A stretch of 64,000 bases of DNA from Mastigias papua (GCA_964019165.1 OZ025279.1:10757117-10821116); one strand, 5' to 3'. Shown: positions 1 through 32,195, numbered from the stretch's first letter. Translations and numbers: made by a program. Notes: generated by a model from the letters alone, not told the origin.

Positions 1-631
1 GATCATAAATTGTGCAATAGTATATTGTGGCATATAACTGCTTTGTTGACCAAACATTTTGTCAGTAGAGTTTTAAGTGCCTCAAACATAATTATATTAT
101 TTTTTATAAGAGATCTACTATACTAGACAGCCTAACATTTAAAACAGTTTTAGAATTAAAAGGAAATAGTTGAGCGACTTTCGACCTTTCAGTGCCATCT
201 TTCACATTGTTAGAAATGCCCTTTTCACTTATTTTAGCAGTTTTATACTCCAATATATTCTATATGCTAAGACCTATGTACACTACAAAAGACAATGTTA
301 TACGGTTTGTTTTCATTTTCACTGCGGTCTTTTTCCATTAAATTAAGAAGCCTCTAGGAAACTATTGGAACTAAAATATGGGCAAAGATTAAGGAACTTT
401 TATTACTAGGCTTTGAACCGCATTTCGTATGAAAGAAAAGATGTGTTTGTTACTATTATGTGTTCTAGGGCTTGAAATTTAATTGTTATTTATGACATCG
501 GGTAATCCCGCTGTTGGTCTGAATGGTTTGAAACTAGCTTCAATAGCTGCATACTTAAATCTTCATCATCAGCATTACTTAAATTTGATAGTAAAGGCAG
601 TCATTTATATTCTGCTATGTTTCTCTTGCAG

Positions 632-2864
<2,233 letters not shown>

Positions 2865-5376
2865 ATATCTTTATCAAGGAACTCCTCGCCATCTTAATCA
2901 CTTCAAAGACGAAAACTCCCGGTTTGCGATACTGGGAAGTTTGGTTTTATTTCAGATTCTTTTGGACAATTTTTATGCTTTTTATACCCATTCATTTTTG
3001 ATGTATTCGATATTATGTTTCACTTTCATATATATATCTAAGTACATTCTATCCTTCATGATGCCACTTTCCTATTCTGTGTGATTGCCACGACCTTCTA
3101 TCTTTTGTCGTCTATTGGAAGGACAATTCTGTTAAACTTAAGCAATATATTTACTTTGTTGTCTAGGTCTGCTTCATCTTTTGCGTCTTAGTTTACTTCT
3201 GTGGTAGTTACGGGCCTTTCGTGCTGTAGGGCTACTTAGCTTCACCTCAGTGTCCTGTATTTTTAGTTTTTAGTTTGAACGAGGAACACTGCTTTTGGCG
3301 ATGGACGCTGGTTTGTTGCAAAATAGGGTTAAAGGGTTGTAATGGAAAGACAGACGTTGAAAGTAATAGACAGCAGAAACATATAACTGATACACAAAAA
3401 TGCCCTTACAATACTGATTCCGCATTTAATCACAAGAAGACTGGGTGATCATTTGTTTAAATCCGGCTTTCTGACATTATGAGAATTATGGCTGAGGCTT
3501 TTTTCAGGTTTGTGAGCTGAGAGTACCTGAAACGTCATGGCTCCATTAAATATCGTGCTTCACGAAATTAAACACTTATTTTCATTCAGTGTTTCGTGCG
3601 ATTGCCAGTTGGTGGGGTTGGTTTGCTGGCTTGTTTATAGTGGTCTTTCTGTCAACACAGTTCAAGGGCCTTCAGATCTTAATATTTTGTCGAATTATAG
3701 TGCAAAGGTTTGCAGCATGCGATCATTCGAGAAGAATTTCGTATAATTAGGTATTTTGGGTCGATAAGTGGGTATGTTAACCACAAGTCACAAGGCGTCC
3801 TGTTTTTCAGACATTTCTAAATGGTACTTTGCAGAAATAGACAGATTGTATGTGAAACGTTGGAGTGCATTACGTAACAGAATTATGTGATTAAGTTAGA
3901 AGGAAGCAGGGCATAACTCTATTGGTACCGTGAAGAAGAAATTCTATTTCCAGTTTTGTCATGGCCATACAGCAAATCTATATAAGACTGAAATTTACGG
4001 ACAATGACTGGAAGTTGAATGATCATGTTGCTTTATGGTATTCTGAGATCCTGTCTAGACAAGCACAGGCTCACCTCATAGAAAGACCTCTGCATTACTT
4101 TGCAATAGCTCTCTCCTCTCTTGTTAAGAGTTTGTTTCTGATGCATAAGAAATTTTTTTACTACAGATGCATAAACTATCTTACTTATGCACAAGAAATT
4201 TTGTATCATTGGATTTTACAGAAATGAATATTTTGGGTAATTTTCTCATTAGATGCCTTTGTGATCTATATGCATGTTTCTCTTACTGACAAATATTATT
4301 TTCTTGTCATTTCCTTATAATTTCAATTTTTGGATTTAATCAAATATAATGTAAAATTACATGCATACATCAATGCCTAATGATTGAGATTCCTTGAGAG
4401 CAAGATATAAGTTAGACATCATAATAGAGAAATTCCGAGGTGCAAAGACGTTATGGACAAATTTGATTGTCAAGAAACAGAACCCAGATACCTTTCTGAT
4501 GTGCAAGTATGTTTGGATGCCACCACAGGGCATTGCCTCTGGAAACAAAGAATTTGTTGGGTGGTTTTGAAAAGTGTGTGGGGGGGTTATGAAAAGTGTG
4601 TGGTTTTGTGTGTGGTTTTGTGTGTGACTATGTGATTGGTAGTTAATTGCTTGAAATGAGTTGTAGATGCAGCTTCTCAGAGCTACTAGAGCATAAAAAC
4701 ACAACAGTTTTAATATATAAGTATGTCCATCTCATTCATTCAGCTTTTTCAATTACAAAATGCTTTCATGATTGATAAGCTATGTCTAAGTTGTATATAT
4801 TAGCAATGCCATAGAAATACAGTATGTTATAACTGCACCCAGTGCCACACACAGGCAACAAATTGGAACTTTGGCACTTGGAGCTTCCATCTTGTTGAAA
4901 TTTTTTGTTGTATAAAATAACATCTTTACCTGAAAAAGTTCAAGAAATCTTTATAATCTGAAATCTATTTAGAAAAAACAATGCAGAATATTAAAAACTA
5001 AAAGTAATCAAGCTCAAAAGGAAACCCATGTCCCAGCCTAAACTTCCAATCCCTGTTTACAAATTTTTAACATAACAAAGTGTTACTTCTTGAACACACG
5101 TTGATGCAAAATCACTCACCTAAAAATATCTTATACCACCCCATTGAATTAAGTCAGCTGATGTCCCTGCACCAAAAGGTGATTGGAGAGTACACCCTCA
5201 CTACTTAGGAATTCAAATCAGCTTCAGGCTGCTGTTGATTTGCAGAACCAAAGTCTTATTTCCAACACAATTAGTTTGCCAAGTTTTACCACTACATCCT
5301 ATGCCAAGATTAATATGGTTTGCATAGTCTGTTGATTTCTAACCCCCTACACATATTACAGCATGACTTGGTAGAA
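2865..5376. other. Intergenic region between convergent PTBP and ALG2
   Basis: This stretch should contain the 3' UTRs of the two convergent genes. I find no exon-like coding block with splice sites and no transposon protein remnant. The short open frames at 3537-3746 and 3961-4227 resemble nothing I know and have no supporting splice or codon signal. A short GTGTGTGGTTTT minisatellite lies near 4573-4628. Confidence 0.5.
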
Positions 5377-7508
5377 CTACCAAGAGTATGTAGGACTCAC
5401 AGACTTATCTAATTTTTCACTGAATCTCTGAAATGAGAAATGCTCCATAACATGGTCATATCCTGCATTTCCGTAGGTCTCTGCTGCCTTCTTTTCGATT
5501 ATCTTTTTCATAGCTGTTGAAAATGCCAGTGGGTTAGAATCACAAAGAAATCCTGTTACATTGTTCATGACAGTTTCGAGTGGTCCACCAGAATTGCATG
5601 CAATTACAGGGCATTTCATGTACATAGCTTCTATTGGGACTAAACCAAAATGCTCGTTACTTGGAGTGTATAACAAGCATGTTGAACATCTTAACAGTGC
5701 AACTCGCTCTTTGTCACTAAATGATCTAACAAATGTAACATGGTCTGCTAGGTTCTCCTCCTTGGCAAACCTCTGTAGTTCCAAATAATGCTCTTTGTTT
5801 TCACGTACTCTTTCATCATAGCCACCTACAGATCACAATATAAGAGAAATATTTTCAATCATGTTTATTTATTGAGAAAAGTGACCTTGCAGTAGAACTT
5901 TAAAGTAAGGCCTTTGATTTGGAATTACTCATTTTGCTATGATTTACCTACAAAGCAAGAAGTGAGAAGACAGGCTGGAGCTTTCTATGGGAGTTGAAAG
6001 AAAAGTAGTTTCTAAAGAGGACACATTGTGAATATGGAAGCTGGCAATACAGATACATGAGGGAAATTGACAAGTGAAAGTCAGCTGGCATTGATGGGTT
6101 GCTTGACTGGAACTGAAAATGATTTTACAATCCTGCAAGCAGAACAGTCTTATGACACTTACCTGCCATTACCAGATGTGTCTGCTTCCATGTTTCTTCA
6201 TCAGCTCGGTTTCTGTATTCCCTCAGTGATTCTAAAGCTAAGACAAGATTCTTCTTCCTCTCATACCTATTTATTGATAGAAATATGTACTTTCGACTTG
6301 GTGGTATGATATTTTCTAGCACACTGTCCTCTACTTCAATGTCAAAGCTCTTTGTATTGATGGCGGGGTATAACACAGCCACAGGAACATCAACTAGGGA
6401 TTTGAATGTTTCTCTGAATGTCTTAGCAGTGAATTTACTATTCACCATAATGAAGTCTGCCATGCCTAGGAGAGAAATCTGATTGATTCAATGATACAGA
6501 GGGGGGGCTACCAAACTGTAGAGCTCCATGTTGGGAATTCCTTCAAATACTTTGTGGACTTGGAAACTATGAATTTGATACAAATACCTTTACTAATAGT
6601 TGATCTACAATCAACAAAGCACAAGAGGAATATTGTTGTCACTTCCTCTTCATATAGCATAACGGCTACAGCCAATAAATAACTCCTCATCCTAGTTTTC
6701 CATTATACCTCAAAACAAAATCTTGGCTTTGACCAAAATGGTTTCGAATTCTATCATTGGAAGTATAATTTATCATTCTTGTGAAGTCCCACTATGAACC
6801 CAATTTTTCAGGGTACAACCCTCAAGGGAATGACTTGAATCAGGCACTTCATTTTTGCCATATTAGCAAGTTCTAGAATTTGCCCTGATTCCAGACTAGT
6901 TTTCTTGCGCGTGAATGGGATATCGCTTGAATAGGTTTCGGACAATGCACAGACAGGCTTTGGGGACGACAATAATTGCGCACGAACGCGTGCCCAAAAC
7001 GTGTAGTATATGATATCACCACTTGTGCAATTGCACTATAAAAATTACCTGTTGTTTTCTCTTCAACCCAATCCAATGGTTTACGATAAATGGCTTTCAA
7101 TAGGCTTTTCCTCTTGGTGAGCAAAAGATCCGGAAAATGGCAGTAGAACATTATTTTGGTTTGCCTTCTTAACCTGAGGATCGGGATACACGCAGAAATC
7201 TGGTCACAAAACACTACATCTGGTGCATGATGTGAGACGAAAACAAGGTAAAAAGCAACGTAAATCATACGAATGTATGCAAACACAGCGTGCAGTCTGC
7301 CAAAAAGGTGCCTTGGGAGCCAATCACCAGCAGACGTAACATCAAGGGTACCATCAATAGTTTCACGAAAACAGTGGTTTGGGTCATGATGCGAAGTAAA
7401 AATCCGTATCTTATGCCCTTTGCTTCTTAGTGCTACAGCTGTATCAACCACAAAGCGCTCTGCACCACCAATTCCAAGGTCTGGATGAATGAATGCTATT
7501 GCCACCAT
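5377..7508 (-). CDS. ALG2: ALG2, alpha-1,3/1,6-mannosyltransferase of N-glycan precursor assembly
   Basis: This enzyme adds the second and third mannoses to the dolichol-linked oligosaccharide on the cytosolic face of the ER. There are three exons on the minus strand: 7508-7049, 6465-6163 and 5825-5377, with GT-AG introns all in phase 1, giving 403 codons plus stop (human ALG2 is about 416). Exon 1 starts MVAIAFIHPDLGIGGAERFV, the usual GT4 N-terminus with the GGAER loop. Its end, WVEEKTTG, joins exon 2 (MADFIMVNSKFTAKTF) exactly as in ALG2. Exon 2 ends MAG and joins GYDERVRENKEHY in exon 3. Exon 3 carries TPSNEHFGLVPIEAMYMKCP, the GT4 E-x7-E donor-sugar motif. I chose the ATG at 7508 because the 45 in-frame codons upstream have no family similarity. 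The last nine residues after KLDK are not conserved and could be affected by a further splice. Confidence 0.95.
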
Positions 7509-7763
7509 CTTGTATGAAGTTAGGCCTTCATCCTTTGCTCTATTCAAGCGAGAAGCAATGCCAACAATTATACAGCTACATAAGAGGCTGTCAGCACATA
7601 CAATTTTCACGATGTATAAACGCTTTTGGCAATTACATGTCAAGTTCCTTTCTACCTCCTGGCATCACCAACGTGGACAAGTTTGCTACTTCCGTGCAAC
7701 ATGGATACGCCTCGTATGCACTGATAAGCCTCGCTTGTAAGTAACCTGCTGGGGTTTTGCACT

Positions 7764-8157
7764 ACACGCTTTTTTATAAGGAACCGGTTTATAAGGAACC
7801 TACATGTAGAAGGCCGAAATATTTAAAGAACTTATACTGCTAAAAACGAAATCCCTAAGGAACTTTTCGATTTGAAAGATTTTTATAACTGCAAGCATCA
7901 AGAACTAAAAAAGCCGGTTCCTTTCCTCATAGAGTAGTTTCCGCACACGTAGCTCCTCAGTTCTAGCCACAAGTAAAGGCAAAATTCTAAATTTTATGTT
8001 TTTCCTGTTTCTGTACTATTTCTACGGCACTTGATGTGTAGTGAAAATTAAGGAACTATTAAGGAACTTTTGGTACTACAATTTGCGGATTTGAGGTCTA
8101 CAACTAAGGAACTTTTAGAACTAGGCCTTGAGGTAGGTTCCTTATCAAAAAGTGTGT
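7764..8157. repeat. Inverted-repeat element of an interspersed AAGGAACTTTT family, upstream of ALG2
   Basis: The left end ACACGCTTTTTTATAAGGAA and the right end TTCCTTATCAAAAAGTGTGT are inverted copies, and AAGGAACTTTTAGAACTAGG-type blocks repeat inside. Related sequence appears at about 28753-28880, 40970-41115 and, weakly, 360-420, so this is a dispersed family. It lies 256 bp upstream of the ALG2 start codon and may overlap its promoter. It has no coding capacity, so it is probably a non-autonomous DNA element. Confidence 0.65.
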
Positions 8158-8959
8158 ACTCGGTGGGATCACTAAGGTGTCAATCATTTGGTACGTACGC
8201 ATGGCAGGGGGGAGTAGCGTTAAGCAAAAGCGTACGTGAGTATACAAGGGGATTGACACATTCAAGAACGTACATTCAGATTTTCGCCATTTTGGTTCTG
8301 TTCAGTTTCATATTTTTAAACTCATTGGTACGTACGTACTAATTGAATCACCCCCATTGGGGATCACTGAGTGAGTGAGAATTTATGATATTTCTTCTGT
8401 TCTTGCATGATAAATAGTTTGCCATTCTAGTTGCTTTTGTCTTATCGTGTATTATTCAGAAATATACCTCAAGCTAGATCTCAATAAGACCCCAACAGCT
8501 GAAAAGGAACCAATAGACTCTTGCACGCCGTTCACACAATACTGCGTCATCAGGGAGGGGGGAATGATCATGGTTTGTCGTTCATTATGGTGCCTTATTC
8601 AAACCTGTCGGTAAACTTCCTTTGCTACACCGCCCTCCCTCAAACGTCCTTCGGCACACCATTGCCCTTAGGCAGCATACATCTTAGTAATGACGTACTT
8701 CATACAATAGTTTCGCGTCATCATGGTGTAGCCGGAATGAACTTTTCCCAGAGAGAAACATTCTAACAGAAGATATAGTCGAAAGAAGTGATACATGTCA
8801 TATATCAAATGAAAGTATCCAGTCGTGTACAGAAACAACATGCAGTTTGTTGCGGTCTTGGGGTGAATCTCTGTGTACATCATGTTCCAATCATCATTGG
8901 CAGATCTTCGCAGCACGACAGTGACAGTCTTCAGATCATTGTGAACCCTCGTACTTCAA
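8158..8959. other. Intergenic region between EFCAB7 and ALG2
   Basis: No gene is recognisable. Clusters of GTACGTAC occur near 8190-8345. A 60-bp stretch at about 8569-8630 resembles 31667-31725 at roughly three bases in four, so part of this is dispersed repeat. The rest would be the EFCAB7 3' UTR. Confidence 0.45.
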
Positions 8960-18261
<9,302 letters not shown>

Positions 18262-18433
18262 GATCTGAGTAATGAATGAAAGGACTCAGGCAAATTGCTG
18301 AGAGAGTACTGCACATCTTTGAGTATACTATAACAAAGCAATGTTGTTTTGTTGCTATGATCCATTTTTAATCAGCCTCTCTTTCACTGTTTTATTCTCA
18401 CAAAGAGATTGCTTTATGTGATAGAACGGGAGC
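18262..18433. promoter_or_regulatory. Short divergent intergenic region, probable bidirectional EFCAB7/EMC1 promoter
   Basis: Only 172 bp separate the EFCAB7 start codon (minus strand) from the EMC1 start codon (plus strand), so both 5' UTRs and core promoters must share this space. No TATA box is obvious at a consistent distance. GTTGCTATGA at 18351-18360 resembles one half of an RFX X-box, which would suit a ciliary gene, but the second half is not convincing. The shared promoter is inferred from spacing alone. Confidence 0.6.
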
Positions 18434-26564
<8,131 letters not shown>

Positions 26565-27744
26565 TACAGAAGAGAACAGGAAAGTATTTGTATTTGTTTA
26601 GTGGATTGCGGTTTATCATTAGAATACCATGGAGATTTGCCAATCGATTGTTTATGGGTGAACGACATTTATTGATCGTAAGCTGTGGGTAGAGCCTATT
26701 TTTGGAGACATTATATCAGAGAATTTTCCGAGTGAACATTATACGAAGTTTGTTCGATAGGTGGACTCTCTATCGTACCTAAAGACGTTGAAAAATGGGA
26801 CTCTTCAGATATATTAACCCGTCTTGGGAATAATATCTGCTTTGAAGTCTCGTACTGGCAAAAAAGCATTGCTATTTGAGCTTTGATGGCAAGAATTAGA
26901 AATTGCCAATTTCCTGAAATTTGTTGGCAGAAGATTTGGAAAATAGAGCCATCAATTTGATTCGATTTAGGCTAGTTTTCATAGGATCTTTTTGATTTCA
27001 GATCGCGATCTTGTTGATTAGAGATTGTCATCTTAACGAATCCGGATTATGATCTTGCTGAATATTGTGTGCAACCCTATAGAGTACATATTGTGATATT
27101 ATCGAATATAGATTTGACCGTGGACTACTGCATCCATTTCACCTGTAGATGTAGTCATTGCTTTTCTAAAGGCACCTTCAATCATATATTTTTGTGCATT
27201 TGTTTGATTGAAATGCGACACTTTGACATTCCCGTATGACATATTCATCAAAATATAGTGTCATTGAAATTGTTGTCGGTCCGACTATAAGTTGGTAGTA
27301 TTATGTCTTCAAATGTATATCAAGAGTTCAATTGTCTGCAATACACTCATTTGTCTCAAATTGATCTTTACTGGTTTATCATAAGTGACATTATCACTGG
27401 CAGCTTTTTTATCCTCCAGTTGGTGTGTCTTATGGTTTAGCATTGTGTTCTCCAGCAATCGCTACAGAGCCTTCAGAGGCCTATGTGGTGCGGAGTTAGT
27501 ATTTAATCCAACTATCAAATTGTGGTATAGAGTGAATACACGTATTTTTTATAAGAAACTAATGTCCGGTGCTGGTAGGCAGTTTCTTTGATTTTCTGGC
27601 CATTTTGCTATCAAAAGTTTCTTAAATGTTTCTTAAAGGTCTTAGGTAATGAATAAACGTGCTTCCAAGATAATGTAAACAGTTCACTCACATTCAGAGA
27701 TAAAGTAATTTAATTTGCTAATTCAAAGAATGATAAACAATGCT
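26565..27744. other. Non-coding region downstream of EMC1
   Basis: EMC1 3' UTR and intergenic sequence. I see no coding exon, no transposon remnant and no RNA gene here. Confidence 0.5.
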
Positions 27745-27935
27745 GTATTAAGTCTCTCAACAACCTTGCTCCACACAACTTGCAAGCAATGTTTTCCAGA
27801 AATTATCACTATTCCACTCACAGAAAAATACTCCAAACGGGCAAATATCGTTCTCTTACGGAGGTGCAAAATTATGGAACAGCCTCTCAGCTGAGACAAA
27901 GCTGCTATCCTCCGTGACAAATTGAAGACTCTCAT
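27745..27935 (+). mobile_element. Degenerate LINE fragment (extreme reverse transcriptase C-terminus)
   Basis: In shifting frames the plus strand gives NNLAPHNLQAMFSRNYHYST and then SFSYGGAKLWNSLSAETKLL. This is the conserved tail found at the end of many animal non-LTR reverse transcriptases (YGGAxLWNSLP). At least one frameshift and stops show it is dead. A similar motif recurs at 41845-41880. Confidence 0.65.
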
Positions 27936-28169
27936 TTGACGTAATTATAAAAGTTTCTTAGCTTTATTCAATTTGGGTAGGGTTGCTTCTTAACTTTCGA
28001 AAAATTGTGCCTGCCATTTCTTATAACCTGTTTCTTATGACAAAATGCGTGTATCTGACCTCTGGGGCAGCGGAGCAATAAATGTGATGGGGGTTCTAGT
28101 GGACAGACTAAAAATTTTGAGATATAGAGAGTGCTAAAACGGTAACTTAAGTACATTTACTTTCAAAAA

Positions 28170-28680
28170 ATGGAGTGGCTACAGCCTCCTAGCCCCCAGC
28201 TACGCGACCCATGGATCTGTTTTGTTATGCTACTGTGTATACTTGGAACTGTCCATTATACATACAAATGGCGATACGCAATATTTACCTCACTTTTTCG
28301 CTGCTTCGACTGTCCTACATACCTTCTCAAGAATGTACTTCGGGCTTTTCTCACAAGCGGTGCTATACTGCTCTGCAAAACTGGTCATTTCTTCCTCACG
28401 AAATTAGCATGTCTATTCTTCTTCCTTATCATTCTTTTTTCTCTCGGCTGTATTATTCTTGGCTCATGGTGAACCAAGTGTTATAAATGTTTGGAGTAAA
28501 TTCTACGCTGGCCATGAAATTTGTTTCCGAGAAAAATTCCCTCTTACGTCTTATCTCTACTGCAAGCTTGTACCGAGTAAAATATTCTATCCTCTCACGC
28601 GTCGTTGAAAGATATGGAAAGTACTATAGTTCTATGCAGTCAAATAATCTGGAAGAGTATTCATCTTTCAATCTATAGTC
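28170..28680. other. Region with open frames of unknown status
   Basis: A 100-codon open frame at 28170-28472 is hydrophobic (WICFVMLLCILGTVHY, LACLFFFLIILFSLGCIIL) and would have about three membrane spans. I do not recognise it. It has no splice context, and the open frames in the other two registers are nearly as long, so it is more likely chance than gene. Confidence 0.25.
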
Positions 28681-28752
28681 CTTGAACGTCGGTCTACTTT
28701 TGAAGTAAAGAATCCGGCAACTCCCCATTTCCGCAACTTTACCTACAAAGCT

Positions 28753-28885
28753 ACACGCTTTTTTTATAAGGAACCTAGCTAAAGGCCTAGTTCTAAAAGT
28801 TCCTTATTTTCGGACCTCTTGTTATCAAATTCTAGTACTAAACGTTCCTTAATAGTTCCTTAATTTTCACTGCGCATAGAGTGCC
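28753..28885. repeat. AAGGAACTTTT-family repeat, second copy
   Basis: ACACGCTTTTTTTATAAGGA, AAGGCCTAGTTCTAAAAGTT and TTCCTTAATAGTTCCTTAAT align with the reverse complement of 8027-8157 at about 80 percent by eye over roughly 125 bp. It is a single arm only, so it is a truncated copy. Confidence 0.7.
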
Positions 28886-29274
28886 ACAAAATGGTACGGA
28901 CACTAGAAAAGCATTGAAATTCTGAATTTTACCTTTAATTATGGCTAGACCTCAACCTCAAAAGCACAAATGAGACAGGAAATAAGTTCTATATATGCAA
29001 AAGCGTTTATGTTGAGAACCATACACCACATTGTTATCATTAGCGACAAACAATGCAAAGCTCTGGTCAAATTCTAGCAGTATTACGATGCACGTACCAA
29101 GAAATTCAATATTTGAATTTTTCTTCTTTTAAAACTTTGTTACATATGTGAGTTTGAAATCCATTGGGCCTTATGTCAACTCGCTTTTCGGGTGACTGCA
29201 TTTCCATATTTACTCATACCTACTAGCCTCAATGTTAGTCCATCGTTTTAGTAAATCGTTCGTAGCACGGGCTG

Positions 29275-29375
29275 GCAATCATTAACGATCACTGCCGATC
29301 ATTACCAATCACTACCGACCATTACGGATCATTACCGATCGCTACTGATCATTACTGATCATTACTGATCACTGC
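29275..29375. repeat. 10-bp minisatellite, unit GATCATTACY
   Basis: About ten head-to-tail copies of a 10-bp unit (GATCATTACT, GATCACTGCC, GACCATTACG and similar), in exact 10-base register across the stretch. It is intergenic. Confidence 0.8.
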
Positions 29376-29609
29376 ATCCAACATACACTATCTTTTATGT
29401 TGACTTCCCTATCCTTTAGAATCGATTTTTCGCCGAATCGACAGCCCAAAGTTCCTTCAGTGCTTTATATAGGTATAGCAGTATAGCAAAGTTGTTTAAT
29501 TGGTTGCCGCTCCAGTACAGGATTTCTTGTAGGGCATTTATCGTGTAAAATGACCAGTGAAATTTTGAATTAATACAATTAAACTGTGGCGCATATCTAC
29601 TGCTGTACT

Positions 29610-30460
29610 TAATTTAATTTCAGTTGTTTAAGGACGGTAGCCCATTCAGCAAGCTGATTTTCAAGAGGCCGTCCATTTACAAAGTGAATATAAATATACA
29701 AAAGTAATAAAAGCCTAGAATGAAATAAAAAGCTACAATTTATCATGTTTATACAATCATTAAAATAACAGTTATAGATAGTAAGGAATATCAGAGTATG
29801 AAAAAAGTAAGAACTTGGTAAAATTTCTACATTACGAGCAGAGTTTTTCAAATTGCATCAGAGGCGATGTCTGCTTGGCCTCAGTTGGCAGATTATTCCA
29901 AGCTTTTACACCCCTCTATGAAAACCACCCCTTTTGCCCATTTGATGTATTTTCATAGGAATTCTAAGATTAGTAGATGTATCTCTAAGAATTCGAGAGG
30001 TGCTATGGGATTTTTAGCAGGGAGATTAGAAAGGTAACCTCGAGCGAGACCATCAATCGACTTAAATATTATAGAGTTTGTATTGAAATCGATGTTCTCT
30101 TGGACGGACCAAATCCAAGACTAAGAAGAAAGAGTTTGCATGGAGTATCAAACTTGCTACTGGTTATTTTCCGAACTGCTCTGTTCTGCGATTTTTGAAG
30201 CCTATTACTTTCATTCTTACCACAGCACCCCATACCGAAGGGGCAGTAATGAAAATGGGGTTCTGCAATGCTGGTGTATAAATTTTTCAAAATGGGCTGT
30301 GGTAAGATGTAGCTTACATGTCGAAGCATTGCAGTAGCACGTGATACCTCCGTTGGACTTAAGTCAATATGCTTTTTCCATATAAGATGTTCATCTATTT
30401 GAACACCAAAGTACTTATTATCTTGAGTCATCTGGAGGCTCGTACACTGACGCATGAGGT
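29610..30460 (-). mobile_element. LINE fragment (non-LTR reverse transcriptase C-terminal third), disrupted
   Basis: The minus strand gives KYFGVQIDEHLIWKKHIDLS, LRHVSYILPQPILKNLYTSI and RLQKSQNRAVRKITSSKFDT within one 128-codon frame (30455-30069). Then, in other frames, comes RGVKAWNNLPTEAKQTSPLM at about 29935-29840. This is the standard end of a CR1/Jockey/L2-like reverse transcriptase. Frameshifts after LFLLSLGF and the lack of an endonuclease or ORF1 region show a 5'-truncated, inactive copy. Confidence 0.8.
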
Positions 30461-31239
30461 GTTCTTGATTACAAATGAACCTGTAGACAAAGATATTTTA
30501 CTAGTTTATATGGGACTCTTAACCAGGAAAATTCAGAGAGACACATTTCGTTCATATGTATTTTCTGCGAAGTGACTGTGTTTAAAATGTCTCTTTGCTG
30601 GTGCCTGTGTTAATAGATGAGTATATTGACACACTGGAACACTGGCACGCGCTTCAGTACTACAGAACATTCGCCACTGCAAACTTTCTAAAGAACTGGC
30701 TTTGGCAACAAGAGTGGTAATGGGCCTTTGATCTTGTATTTTTGTAAAATTTCAGGATTTGTTTTTTCAGCAAACCTTACAGTGTGTGGTACATGAGGGG
30801 AATTTTCTCTCTGTCAATTTGTTATGTCATTGGGAGGGCCCTACAGAATTTGCCCATCTTAGTGCAAAACTTATAACGAATTCCTTTGAAATGCTTCCTA
30901 GCGCCTTTGTTGTGAAAGTCTTGTACAGGACGTAGAACAGGCAATATTTATTTCATTAGCGCGCGCGGCTATGGTTGAAGTGGAGTTTTCTTCCATATGC
31001 TTTTGTACCGATGCAATTTCAAAATGGCCCGCAAAGCTCCCTGTAGGCCACATCTTAGAGCATGGGATTACTAAGAATCTAGTAATGAATGTGCAAATAC
31101 GGAGATGGATAAATGCTAAGTCAATTCCAGTGTGGTCGACAGCACACCTACTTAGATATCCAAGACTTGCTTAAGAATGGTAAAATTCTGCTGGAACTGT
31201 CTGTACTGAGCTGCTCATGGGCATGGTCGTGCCGAAGTG

Positions 31240-31640
31240 TGTATGAGGAGTGTAATACCCCCCAAGTTGTCGGTAATTGTGGCGGCTCCTTCCCTATGAA
31301 ATTAAAATATCAGCATACCTAAAGAGTTTTCAAAAGACACATCAGATCTTGGATTTTTGATAAATGCAACTACAGGCTATGCGAAATATATATTCAAAAT
31401 GTTGTGTTTCTGACCGACTAGAAGATTAACGAGATGTCCACATGTATTTATTATTTTTTGCTCTATTTATTCTTTATTTATTTAGCTTAATACATATCCA
31501 TATACTCTTGGCATATTTCTTTTGAATATTGTAGATAGTGGGCCTTAATTAGCTTACGTCAGCTATTGTATAAACAGCGTATTCTAAATAAATAAATAAA
31601 TGATTATGATTATTATTATTGTTGTTATTATTTCTTAGCT
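31240..31640 (+). mobile_element. LINE 3' end: last codons, 3' UTR and AAAT/ATT tail
   Basis: The plus strand reads LPYEIKISAYLKSF, then after a frameshift KRHIRSWIFDKCNYRL, the usual end of a LINE reverse transcriptase. An AT-rich 3' UTR follows (GGGCCTTAATTAGCTTACG) and ends in AAATAAATAAATAAAT plus ATT repeats. The order coding end, 3' UTR, simple tail fits a 5'-truncated LINE insertion. How far it extends upstream of 31240 is unclear. Confidence 0.65.
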
Positions 31641-31780
31641 TTACTGTAAATATTGGTAGAACTGCCATGGCTTGTCGGTAATTATAGTGCCTTTTTCAAA
31701 CCTGTCAGTAAATTTCGTTTCTACAAAAGATATAATCTTAATAGCAAAGCACAAAATCCCTGAAATGTAAGCTAAACTGG

Positions 31781-31878
31781 AAACAAAATACAAACAGCAT
31801 ATGTCTCTCAAATTTTTCTAACTAAAAATTTTATTTCTCGTCTCATAGTTGTCTTGTTATAGGAAGTTTGAAGAAATT
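31781..31878. repeat. Dispersed repeat, copy 2 (partner at 9889-9986)
   Basis: See copy 1: GGAAACAAAATACAAACAGC and TCTCGTCTCATAGTTGTCTT align with it. The preceding 31667-31725 also resembles 8569-8630, so the full repeat may be longer. Confidence 0.65.
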
Positions 31879-32195
31879 TAAGACCTTTCAGAAACCGTTG
31901 TTTCTAGAAAGGCGAACACCCCAAGAACAGGCTGAACATCCCAAGAACACTCCATGCACAAGTAGATGGAGTTGGGTACATATACAAAAGAGGATGGTCA
32001 ATAGGAAGGGTGCAGAAGGGGTTATAGGGTTATGACTAGCTAACTAACAAGCTGTTTTTCTTAGTGACTTATGAATACTTTGTTTCAAAACCGAAGGCTA
32101 ATGACTAATCATGTCCGTCCAGTTAACTTATGACTTACGGGAAATATTTCAACCTCCTGAACAAAGTTTGTTGAGAAAGTAGACATTTTTAGTTT

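Noticed and set aside
7509..7643. Longer ALG2 N-terminus from an upstream in-frame ATG
   Set aside because: The extra 45 residues have no family similarity, and the conserved protein starts at MVAIAFIHPD.
30069..30455. Treating the 128-codon frame as a host gene
   Set aside because: It has clear non-LTR reverse transcriptase C-terminal motifs, and the remainder is frameshifted.
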